From: Ectocarpus siliculosus
Taxonomy: Eukaryota > Sar > Phaeophyceae > Ectocarpales > Ectocarpaceae
DNA length: 39,696 bases
Assembly: GCA_000310025.1 (NCBI GenBank)
Contig: FN649741.1
Location: 4,672,329-4,712,024 of the forward strand
Reading direction: 5' to 3'
Shown one piece after another: positions 1-11,083 of this stretch. Position 1 is the first letter of the stretch. Each line of letters starts with the position of its first letter. The notes beneath the pieces are model-generated. The model was not told the origin of the DNA, did no database searches, and saw only the letters and a program-made list of their open reading frames with translations. Position numbers and translations under genes: made by a program.

Positions 1-819
1 GGGGGCGGGCGCGGGGGCGGGGGCGGGGTGGCGGAAGGAACGGCTTCGAATTTCCTCGCCTCTGCAGGATCGCCGCGTGAGGGACGATTTTTGATTTGTT
101 GTTTTCCTCTCTGTAGAGGGCTTGGTTTGCTCGCAAGAATTTTTATCTCGGCTGGTCGTGTAGGTTCGATTGTTCTTTGTAGCGTAGGTGAGGCTTTGGT
201 ACTCGTGCCTGCTTCCGCACTCTCTCCTTGTTTTCTGTTTTGTGCAGGTGTGTAAGTTCATGTGTCGGGGGATTATTTCCTTGTCTTTGATGTTCTTCTC
301 TCCTGTTACGTGGCGTGCTTGATCGAGTGCGAGGGTGCAGTGATCGTGGGAGGGGAAAGGCGGTCGGGACAAAAAACGGATTGGAACTGCGTCGATGTTG
401 CTCCCACGATCGTTCGTATATTCCAGCCTCAGTGCCCGAGATGTCGAAATCCCCGTGTGTGAGGTGCATAATGACTGTCACCATGGTAGTCGTTTTGCCC
501 TATCTCGTCGATCTGGTCCAGCGAGGTATCGTTAGCTTGCGTTTGCAGGAAAGCTCCTTTTTTTGTATGTATGGCCCGGTGACACGCTCTTGGCTTCGGA
601 AAAACAATAACAAACGGCGAGTAGGCTGAACGGCGGAGGCCGAAGCTGATACGGCTTCCTTGTTTTACAGTTGGCGGTTGGCAAGACTTTTGGTGAAGGA
701 GAGCGGGGGACCGTGCTTGCTTGCTTGCTTGCTTGGCTCGCGCCTGTTTTGAAGTTGTTTGAAGATGACGAGTTTTAACAAGCGCGTGAGAGTGGAAGGC
801 GGACCCCAACAGCAGCGAC
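1..819 (+). promoter_or_regulatory. 5' flank and probable 5' UTR intron of the first gene
   Basis: No convincing coding exon lies here. A good donor (CGC|GTGAGG, intron from 77) and a strong acceptor (pyrimidine-rich tract ending TTTTACAG at 670) suggest a non-coding first exon ending near 76, an intron 77-670, and a second exon from 671 that carries the start codon at 820. All three frames between 671 and 820 are interrupted by stops, so this part is untranslated. A CTTG tetranucleotide run sits at 713-734. The first 30 bases are very G-rich. The transcription start and a core promoter cannot be placed from sequence alone. Confidence 0.4.
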
Positions 820-3800
820 ATGGCGCCTTTTCGCCCCCCCGTAGAGCTAGATGATACCCGCCCTCACGAGCAGATCCATGTCGGCAAGGGGGGCAGATCG
901 ATGCCGCTGAGCTTCCTGAAGGTGTGTGGACTATCGCCTTTTTCTGGTGGTATTTTGTCTCCGCGCTTCTTCCCTGCTGGTTAATTTTGTTTTGTCCACG
1001 GTCGGGGGATGGGAGGGGGTGCAAACGTCGAGGCAAGGACTGGTGCTCGTGTGTCCGGTTTCGTTTTGTCGTCGTTCGACCATCTTGGGGTAAAGGGACC
1101 GCTGCTGTGAGGAGACGGCAGTGAGCTGGCCAGGTCGGCCGGCCGCTCCAGAGGTGGTGCGTTGCTACGGACGGAGGCGTTTGTCCAGTCGATACGGAAC
1201 GGCCGTGGTGCTGTTGTTCCCGTCCTGAGCGACCGGGGGATGATGAGGTGCGCACACGAGGGCAGGGAGATGGGTTTGTAGTACCAGTGGCTTGTACCGC
1301 GTAGTTTTGGGTGTAGGAGTGTAGAGCATATGTGTTGGGGTGGGTAGGCGATAGCTCCAGCGGCGGCAGCGGCAGAAGGAGCCTTGCTCCTTTCACGAAC
1401 GAAATTGGTGCGTAGCTGGTGGGTGGAACGAGTACCGCAGCACACTTTCCCCCCTCGTTCTGGTGTTTTTTTCCTCGGGTTTTGTGGTGCGAACAACGAG
1501 CATCGCCAGGCGGGGAAGCTTTTTTCACACCCCGGCTACTCCCGCGGAAATTTCTGATCTGTAGAATGAAAGCGAAGCGCTCGCCGACAAGACAAGACTG
1601 CTTGATGTCGCCGCTGGACATGTTTTCGAACTGCCGCATAGCTATACATGCACGGGGTAGGCTATTTTAGAGAACCAAAAGTGCCGATAAAAAGGCTTCC
1701 TTTTGTACTTTTGGTGGGCTTCCGTTGCCCACGTTGCTGATTTTCGACTGCTGTTTCTTGCAGCGTAGTGGACAGATAGGCGCGGTCGAGCCTCGTGATT
1801 AGGGTAAGAGGCGGGGCGAAGGAGTGAAAAAGTATCCTGAAAAGATTTGCTCGTTTTCCCACCGGTGATTTTCTTTTTTCGGGGAACCAGGTACAAACAC
1901 GGGTAACTCGTATTTCTTGGGAACCCGTACCGTCATGTCTAGGTTGGGGATGTCGGTTCGGAGATTGTAAGTAAAGGCCTACGCCGGACAAGTATCGTAC
2001 TGACGTGTGCACGCGCACGCGTGTGTGTTCGCTTGTATGGTTTCTGATTGATCGGTGGTTGGCGCATGGTGTATATGCGTGAGTGGTAGGGTTCAAGTGT
2101 CAGAAGAGTTGCCTCCGCCCCATGTCCGTCCATGTTTTTCCCAAACAAGAAGACAGACGGCAAACATAGAGAATACGCGTATTATAAGGTAGTCTAGACG
2201 CTTGTAGGAGGATCATGACCGCCAGATTCGTGAGAAAGATCCTGCATAAACCTTGACGTGAAGCAAATACCGTGCATGATGGCACTTATATGTCTCGTTG
2301 TCGAGTGTTCTGCGCGAGATAAATCTTTGATATTCTCTAAATGAGACAACCACAGCACGCCGCATGGCAGCTGCGAGGTTTTTCCTCTGGGTGTTTTTGG
2401 GACAACTTCCAAGCAGTTTGTTGTGCTCTGCTGTGTTGTTCCCGCCTCCACTATCGAAGAGGTTGCTAATACTGCAGTAGTTCTCGTGGAGATGCCCGCC
2501 GAGAGCATCTACAGCGAGTGGTACATGGGAGCAGAGTCGACAGATAAGAGAGGAGGAGGAACAACAGGGATGCATGCGCGCGTTGCAGTCCTGCACAACA
2601 AACTTGTTATCTCGAACGGGTGGTCTTTCTGTGAGATTACGTTTACTTTCTAAAGATTCACAAGTTATGTACTGTGGGCGTGTGCATACTGCAAAGACTC
2701 CAACATATCCCGTTCGACTGTGTTTATATCTCGAATGGGTACAAGTCTCTCTGTGTTTGAAGTTTTTATTTTTCCCACGTACCAAGTACCAGTATTAGTT
2801 TCTTTTTCCCAACACTACAGCTGGTGACCTGGCGTACAAAACATACAGCAATACATTCGGAATTTTTGCATGTGTTCCCTGAAAAGGGTTGGTACAAAGG
2901 AGGGCTACAAAAGGAACTGCTCATAACAGAACGCAAGAGGGGCAGAGAGGAATGCTTGATGCTCTTCTGCATCCAACCATCGTCCGTCGTCCGTCGGGAT
3001 TCGGGCGCGGAGCAATACGTGACGTTTGCAAAAAAGTTCCGCCGCGTCCCACGGCCCCCCACCCTTCCCACCTTCGCGAGAGGCAACGAATTTGACATAT
3101 ATATCCTCTTCGCCGGTGGGCATGCGTTGCATCGTTGCCGTGGCGCAGTTGAGCACTCGGCATCGCCGCTGTGATTATGGTTGCGCTGCGCTGGGAGCGC
3201 CGACATCCCAGGATCCCTGCGAAGCTCAGGATAGCAGCAGAGGATGCGGTCACAAAGCCGCCCGAGGTAACCATACCATCCTCAACAATTAGTTGACCTG
3301 GGCTCGTATGTCATGAAGGCTCTTCAAGCAGAAGGGGATCACGTGGTGGATGAGCAACTTGTCTTGTCGAATAAAATATGGCGGCTGTCATGTGGCTATT
3401 AATAGATGACACAAAATACTATGCTGGATATACTTTGAAGATTTTCTTTCCACCGTTCGTCTAGTCTATCCTGCAGCCCCCAGTCTAGTCTACACATTTC
3501 ACATTACATTTCAGTGCATGTGTGACGCACCAGCCGGGGTCACACATCAGGTGTTCTCAACATTTCCTCCTGTAGAGGGCCTTCCTTATTGTTTGCCCGA
3601 GAATGGTTCGTGTTCGGTGGTATTCTTCGTGCATACACGTAGCAGCTGCTGCTCGTGCCTAATCGAAACTCGTCTATAGTCTATCTAGCAAGCTGTAGTC
3701 TCGGCAGACTGGAGGTAAACATAGCAACGCATGGAGGCGGTGCTCCTTCGATGATGACAAGGTGGTGCCCGATCTACTCTTCTACTTTCCGTCCAGCAGC

Positions 3801-6800
3801 GGCACCGCACGAGTTGAACCATCGCGATTATTAGTAGCTATATGCATACCTACTCAGATAAACAAAGGCCGCTCATACAAAACTAAAAAACGGGTTGAGA
3901 ATGATACCTCACCTACACCCGTCTTCGTGCAAACGAACCGATGCAACGGGTGCTCAGGCTCCCCCTGTCAAAAAGGCCACCAAATGATGTGTTCGATTCG
4001 AAGCGACCCTGCTTCTTGTACGCAAGTGAACAATGAGTCTCACATGCTCCCATCCCCCATACATCCTGCACCTTTCTCTTGTTGTTGTGTTTTCTTCGTG
4101 TCTTCGCACGTTCATGCTATGCGTGCAACAACATGACGTACACAGATCAAGTCCACCGTGGTGAGGAGCGCCTTCGCGGCCATCAGCTCAAGATTCCCGG
4201 TGAGGCAATTCTGTATAGTAGGTATCAGCCACGAAAAGGCTGAGTGCGGGAAAATGTCCCCTTACTTCATGAATGCTGAATTGACCTTCTTATCTTTTAG
4301 CCTCCTCAGCTGAACGCGGGGATTTTTTCTGGCTCACCCCACGAAAAACGGAGCTTTCCGTCGAGCCGCTTCTCCCGAGGCTATCCGTCGCTCTTTCCAT
4401 CCATCAGCACAAACTTCTTCCCAGGTCATCATCATATCCTCCACCCCAACCTCTTGCTCATCACCCTTTGTGCTCCCTCCTTCCCTCCCTCCCCCCCTTC
4501 CTCTCCCATTTCTACCAAACCAACTGATCAACGACGACGGCGGGTGGGTGCTACACCACACCTACCTGCCGTCGAACGAAAAATAGTCGGAGGTTTCGTT
4601 GCAGGACCTCCAGGTCTTCGTCGGAGCGCACGGTCTCGGCATCTCGCAGGCAACCCTGCGTGAGATGGTGGGGAGGGCCAGATCAAAGCGAAGCAACTGG
4701 CGAGCGCGAGGAAAAGATTTACCGCTAAGGGTGAGAAACTGCAAACACAACAAGTCGGTGCCCGCCCCAGAAGGATGCGATCTTTGCAGAACAGTATATT
4801 TCAGCCATGGTCGAGGGTTGTTCTCCGTCGCCCGGCCTCATTTTGACGCAACGTCCCTGCAGACATCCCGTGCCAGCCTCCGAGCCGGGAGAGGGTAAAT
4901 ACAAGCGCCGCGGAAAAGCTCTCGCATTCACGCACATGGGGGAACACGGTTTGCACTTACACGAGGCACAACATTTTGTCACGTCTTCGCCGTATTGTAA
5001 AACGACACTAAAGCCTAAAGCTTTTTTCAGACTTGACCGGGCTTGTACGTGCATGACCGCCGCCACCCGCTTCGCCTGCTGAACCACGGGGACAGGTGAT
5101 GAGAGACACGCTGTGGGTCGAGGACGTCATGTGGGCTCTGCGAGTGAGGAAGACCAGGCGAGAGTTCGACAAGTGGGAGATTAACGAGTATCGTGACGAG
5201 GTGAATATCGTACCTTTCCTCCCTCCCCTCGTCTGCTCATCATCTGCTACCGCTACCTTTCGACCCCGAACATGTCTCCTCATTAACTTTTCATTAGAGG
5301 GTTTCTGTTAGCGGACAGGTATGCCCGGAAGCTGCATGATAGATCGCATGGTGCCTGTTAATCCCTGGGCAGTTAAGCTAACATGGTTCGGTGCGGCTTA
5401 TTGCGAGCAATCGGCCTAAAACACGGCACACAACCTTCTTGTTGGCACTCTGTGCGGTCTCCTTATGTTGGGCTATAATCTTCCTGCTCACAGTATAATA
5501 ACTGGATTTTGTTTTGCTATATGCTGCACTGGGATCGTTATTCACAATAACCGATGTCTTTTCATTGGTCAGCCGGTCAGTGCGGCCGACGCCAACCCAA
5601 ACACTTGACGCCTCGAACTTCATGTATCTCCCTTGAAAAAAGGTTCACAGAGACCCCCCCCCTCCTCGCGCGCTCGCTCTGCTTCAAAAACAGTGGGTGT
5701 CCATTCTGGAGGCGGCAACACCGAACAACCATACCGTCTTCGCCCCCCCGCCCGACCACCGTATCGCACCGCCGCTGAGTTTTACCGAACTACTTCAACA
5801 AGATTCCTCCTCCCTGCCTTCAGTGCTTTCGGCCAACCCTGGAGGCAGCAGCGCCTCTGTGTCGAACGGTGGCGGTGGCGGCACCGGGTCCCACTTGACG
5901 TCGCAATCGCGCGGGGGCAGGAACGATCGGAGCGGCAGCACCGGCACCGGCAACAGCAGCGAACGGCGAATCGGTGGGGCAGGGGGGGGACGCGAAGGAA
6001 TGGAAGGAAGACGAGGACGAGGTGGCGCCGCCGCCGCCGCCGGGGGGGGGTCAATGGGATCTGTGACCAGGTGTGTTTACGAAGGGCACAAGGGAGCAAG
6101 AACCCTTGTGTTCCGCAAGTGGTTTCTGCCCTTTGCTTTGTGCTTCAGCGAGACACGTACGTGCTACACGATTTCTGTGCAGCATTGCAAGAGTGTGCGT
6201 TATTTTTTCCATTTCTTTTGTGTGTCCGCTTGTTCTTTCCGCTGTTGGTGGCATACAGTTCACGCGCGCGCCGGAACAACGCTGCATCAAGTCCACCAGA
6301 AACTCTCGCGCATACCCGCGCCCCGGGTCCGAATCTTCCATATATATACCTCCCCTCCCGCCTTTCCTCCCTCCTGCCGTCAATGCTGCTGTACCGACGG
6401 CGTTGTATCGAGTAGACCGGTCTCTACGGGGAAAATGTGGACACCCCTAGAGTCCCGACTACCCACGTCGCTGCTGCTCACATCGAGACCGGGATCGGCG
6501 GCGGCAGCGGTAGGGGGAACCGGGGCGGGGGCGGGTGGTGACCTAGCTACAACGACGGGGGGGACACCCACGGTGGTAACGGGCGGAAACGAGTGGGGGG
6601 GCGAAGGGGGAGCCGAGGACCCTACCGTGTGGAACTTCTCGAGCTGGACCAACGGAGGGGGGAGCGGCGGGGCGAACGGCCACGGCTCCTGCGAGGAGGG
6701 TCACGTCGTGACTGCTCAAGAGCGAGCACTTTTTGGGAGAAAACCGTCGCCGGCTACGGTCGCCCGCTCCACCTCCTACGCGCCCAGGTTGAGACGGGAG

Positions 6801-8986
6801 AAAGTGTGGGGGGGGGGCAGTTTGTTTCGGTTTGGCGAATGGAATGCACTATTGACAGGAAGCGGGCCGAATGCGAGGGGGGTAGAGCAAAAGGATGGAC
6901 GAAATGCCGACCTGTTTCACCCGGACCGCTTGCGCAGCTCAGTTTATCCAGAGACGTGGGGATTGGACAATTGGGAAAAGTCCCTGGAGGGTCCCTTAAC
7001 GCCATAGGTCCCCTTTCCAACCAAACTATGCCCTCGAAGATGATTGTAGTCCCGATAAGCATGAGACAGTTTTTTCAACCACATTCTCCTCTCCCCCCCC
7101 CTCCTCCCTTCAAAAGAACGCCTTCCCAACATCGGTAGGCACGAAACGTTCTAGGAAAGAGATGATAAGAGTCGGCGGTGGGGCGAAGGAAGCCAACGCC
7201 CTAACCGGACGGTGAACCCGCCCGAACACCTGTTGTGTGTTCTTTTCCCCCCGATAACAACAACGGCACGATGGCAGGAGACGCCCCCCCTGCAGCACCG
7301 ACGGACGACGCCACAGGCCGGAGGTCGGGAGCGGTGACGACACGGCCGAGCTCTACGAGATGGAGAGGGACATAAACACCTCGTCGTTCGCCCTCGCGGA
7401 CGCGACAGGTGTGTGCGTAGTGTAGGTGTGGGTGTGTGTTTCTTTTTAGCATCGGCCGCGCTAACCGGCTGACCAATGAAAAGGTGAATGCGTGCGTCTT
7501 AGTTATTGCCAGGAGTGTGTGTATGTCTGTCTCTCGCTTCAGTAAGTGTAGACCGCGCTAACCGTCTGACCAATGAAAAACACAGCTTCAGCAGGATAAT
7601 ATAAGCTCGACCACGCTTGCTGATGAACTGATGAAAGGTTAAGGGTTGTACCGACGGGGGGGGGCGCAGGAGTTGAACGACAGTGTCCTGCTTCCGGAGC
7701 ACAAGGAGAAGAAATCACAACCATGAAACAAACGTGGTGTGTGTGTGTACCCGCGCCCGGGTGCGGGGTTGAATTACGCAGCAGGATAGTGTTGCGACGT
7801 GTCCGCCTCACGTGCATCGTCCACCCCCGTTCGTTAGAACTATCGTACTGATTTTTCTCGCGAAAGATTTGGTTCGTTTGGAACCACAAGACGTCCTTAA
7901 TACTGTGCTCGATGCATTAGAAAGTACAACATAACCATTGTGGGTTCTTGGGGGGTTAGGGACAACGGTTGCCCGCTAATAGCACTAGGTACGACGCCCT
8001 TCGAATCCATCGCAGTGGTGAAGGAATTATCTACGCCCTTCGAAAAAAATCATTAAATGATTTTGAAAACATGGTGAAGGAAACGCCGCATGGCAAACGC
8101 CATGCTTCTTTCCTACTACACACAGGGGACGCAAGCTGGAGACGGGCGCGTTTAGTCGTCTATTACGTCCCCTCTCTTATCTACGTACCGCTTATCCACA
8201 ACACCGATGCGCAACGGTTGTGCTCGATCGTTATCCACGCTTGTTGGTGATCTTTCAACTGCTGTCCGTGAGTGCCCCGGCAAACCCTTCTACACAAAGG
8301 TGATTTGGGAGCTATATCATATACGCGAAACCCTGCAAATAGATTTATTTGCAGACTTGTCGCATTTCCGAGCTCATCAGGTATGAACCTGCTCCAGTGT
8401 TGATAATATCATGCCGTGCGCTCTTTTTCCTGTACACGCACAAACAGACCTCTCCATCACGGCGGCCTCTCACAAGCGCGGGCGCGGGGACGGGCGGAGC
8501 GCGGTAAGGGCATGGGGCTCGGTTGCTACTTCAGCCCTGACGTTCGACGACGCCGCCGGTCTTTCCCACGCGAACGGTGCGGTGGCAGCGGCAGCAACAG
8601 CAGCAGCATCAGCAGCAGGGGCAAGAGGAGGAGGAAGAGGAGGAGGAGAAGACCATGCGGAAGAAGCGTCACCCATGGAGGCGCAAGAAGAAGCGGGCAA
8701 AACCCTGGAGAAGTCCGACGCTCCGAAGAGCAATCTCTGTGGTAGTGATGGTTCCGGCGATACAACTTGCCACGGCGGAGGGGACACCGCAGAATCGAAC
8801 GGCGGTGAAGACCCGGAAACCCTGCCGCTTGCTGCGAACGCGGGTGGGACCCAGCCCCCCGTGTCGACCACCGCTGCCCGTCCTCCGAGCCGGGACGGGG
8901 ACCACCTTGAGGTTCTCCCGCCTCACTCTTGGACAGCACCCCCACCCTCGAGCAACGGCCGACATATCAGTCACACCAGGACCTCA

Positions 8987-9025
<39 letters not shown>

Positions 9026-11083
9026 ACCCCTGGTTCAGCTGAAGCCTCCGCCGATTCTGCGACCGAAACTTCGGACCGGATCGACGCAAGCGCGTCGGGC
9101 GGAGGACGGTTGCGGAGAGCCTCTGGGACGGTGACGGCGGGAGCGACAGCTGCAGCCGGCGTCAAGAGGATTGGGGTTCCAACGTTTGAGCTTTCGTGTC
9201 CTGAGGACAACGATGATCAGGACGACACGGGAGGGGGTAGACAGGGAGAACGAGAGGGAGAAGGACATGGAAGAAACGGGGGCGGGGAGGGGGGGGCGGG
9301 GAGCGCTGCGGAGTGGTGGTGCGAGGCTCTAGGCCCGACGTCGCGGCGACCAGTAACACGGCGTTCCTTGGACCACAGCGGCGGGGTCGCCGGCCGCGGA
9401 GCGCCACAAGGCACCGGCGGCACCTGGGGGCCGTGGGAAGAGGACCCAGGAGGGGGGTGCGGGCAACACGAGCGCAGCGGTTGTGGATGGACTTCCGACG
9501 GGACGGTGCAGGGCGGTGAGGGATACAGAGGCGGACGGAGAAGGGCGAGTGCGGCCGCCCCGAACTGCGGGTTTTCGACGGAGTCGAAGCAGCGGAATCT
9601 GGAGGATTTTCTGAAGCGTAGGTGCGATGCAAGACTTGAGAGTCGAGAGGGGAGATCGTGAACCCGGGTACGGGGGGGGGCGGGGGGATCCGGAGCACGT
9701 CGCGGTAACTTGTTACCGGACGCGATGGCGCAGCACGTGGTACACTCTAATATTGCGGTTGATTTCTACGGGGACGACAATGAACTGACGTCTGCTCTCA
9801 GTGGGAATTGTTTCGTTTTATGGGAAAGCGACGAAACGGCCCGTGCTCTTCGTGCTACGATAGCTGGAGCTCACTCGGGAACTCGACACACTTCGTGCCA
9901 CGAAGCATGTATGTAGCGTTAACACCGCGTGGTGGATCCGATCCCTTCCGTCTTGTTGTCGTCGCACGGTACACGAACAACCCTCCGAGCAGCAGAATCC
10001 CGATCTCCTCGCCCGCTCACTTCCGTACCACCAAATCAATGCTGGTGTTGTTGCGCGTCACGCGGTTGTTCATAACGTCTGAAGATCGTCCATGGACAAG
10101 TCGGAAGGCCTGGCCTCTGAGCGGGTGCGAGTGTGGGAGGCGGGCCTGGCGCGCGCCCAGAGCGGCACGCGTTTCCGGCACCAAATCGGCAGGGGCACGA
10201 TCAGAGAAAACTACGACCAAAGCCTCAGGGACAAGGTGAGGCGAGAGACGAAACCGTTGCAACCCCGGTTGTTGTTTGGGGGGCGGTTAGTTTATCTACC
10301 CATTGGGGATCCGTTGGACGACTGGCCACCTGTTTGGACGTGGGTCCACACGAGGGCGCGCCTGCCATCAACGTAGTTCGTCTACTGACTGATCGAGTCC
10401 TTCGAACCGGTCTTTCGAAACGGAAAGCGTGTGTTTTCCTGGACAAATGTTGGGAAACGTTTTTGTGCAGATTGGCTAAAAAATGAGGGCGTTTCAGTCC
10501 CGAAAGTGTTGCCTGAGTAATCCGGGCCGAACGTGCGTCCTATCCCCTTTACCGTATCTCATGCGTGCATGTAAGAGTATGCTACTTCAGTACTTGGCTT
10601 CAAGATCCCCGCCCCTCTGATCCCACTCTCGCACCCCCCCTTGAATGTCGTTGCCCGTGTGCGCGCTGAAACACAATATATTCACAACTGGACGACGGTG
10701 GTTGCGCTCGTGTGGGAGCAAAGGCTTGCGAGACGCTTGCCCTCGACCTCAGAGGGTACGGAACCCATCTCCTCGCGCCGGAGACGGCAACGACGATACC
10801 CACCGCCGGCGGCGGCGCTTCGGAACGATGCGCAAGCGCCAGCGGCGCCGGTGTCGCGGCAACGGGGACACCGACAAGGGCGATGAAGAGGGCGTGGTCG
10901 TCGACCAGAATAGGAGGAGGCAACGCGGGCGGTGGTGGTGGTAGGAGTAGCGGCGGGGTTAGGTTGTTGTTGCCGTCGCCGACGGGTGCGGGGGCGGATT
11001 GTTCAAAGCCCCCTCCGTTTGGCCCCGTTCGCGGCACCACCGTCCAAGAGGCGCGCATCACCGCGGTCACGCATCAGGTTTGA
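820..11083 (+). CDS. Unrecognised 12-exon gene, about 1011 aa, basic helical N-terminus and low-complexity middle
   Basis: I do not recognise the family. Exons that join with matching phases: 820-921, 1565-1656, 3212-3266, 4146-4199, 4605-4730, 5096-5200, 5694-6070, 6413-6787, 7317-7408, 8448-9617, 10108-10235, 10724-11083. The start at 820 is the first Met after an in-frame TGA at 787. Residues 1-178 look folded and mostly helical, rich in Arg and Lys (for example LREMVGRARSKRSNWRARGK and LWVEDVMWALRVRKTRREFD). The second stretch faintly recalls the last histone-fold helices of TAF13/SPT3, but not well enough to name it. Residues 179-460 are Gly/Ser-rich with ordered islands (WVSILEAATPNNHTVF, ELYEMERDINTSSFALA). 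Residues 461-850 are Ala/Gly/Ser/Glu-rich with an 11-Ala run, and 851-892 form a charged helix. The last exon is uncertain: an acceptor at 10753 would instead give an Arg-rich tail ending at 10944. Introns hold no other recognisable gene. Exons 1-6 and 9 are the safest; exon 8, 11 and 12 boundaries rest on weak acceptors. Confidence 0.6.
2696..2740 (+). repeat. 45-bp dispersed repeat, copy 1 (inverted partner at 16922-16966)
   Basis: This stretch inside the second intron of the first gene is the reverse complement of 16922-16966, with about 41 of 45 positions matching. Both copies contain the core CCCGTTCGACTGTG followed by ATATCTCGAATGGGT. It is probably a remnant of a small transposable element. 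No coding sequence is attached to either copy. Confidence 0.6.
5558..5585 (+). repeat. Short tRNA A-box-like dispersed motif, copy 1
   Basis: The core TTTTCATTGGTCAGCCGG followed by a TCAG/TTAG-CGCGG block occurs four times in the window. The part GGTCAGCCGGTTAGCGC resembles the D-arm/A-box of a tRNA gene. No acceptor stem, anticodon arm or clear B box follows, so this is not a tRNA gene. A tRNA-derived SINE head is possible. Confidence 0.5.
7456..7580 (-). repeat. Two tandem copies of the tRNA A-box-like motif (7456-7482 and 7553-7580)
   Basis: Both copies lie on the minus strand, about 97 bp apart, in an intron of the first gene. Each reads CATTGGTCAG-(C/A)CGGTTAGCGCGG. The intervening sequence is not alike beyond the motif, apart from GT-rich stretches. 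They match the copies at 5558 and 25251. Confidence 0.5.

Noticed and set aside
2423-2653. Open frames on both strands around 2194-2785
   Set aside because: Neither strand gives a frame with domains or splice sites that fit the neighbouring exons; the region is intronic and overlaps a dispersed repeat.
8504-8534. Possible intron in exon 10 of the first gene (GTAAGG to CTTCAG)
   Set aside because: Only 31 bp, too short for a spliceosomal intron here, and the frame stays open through it.
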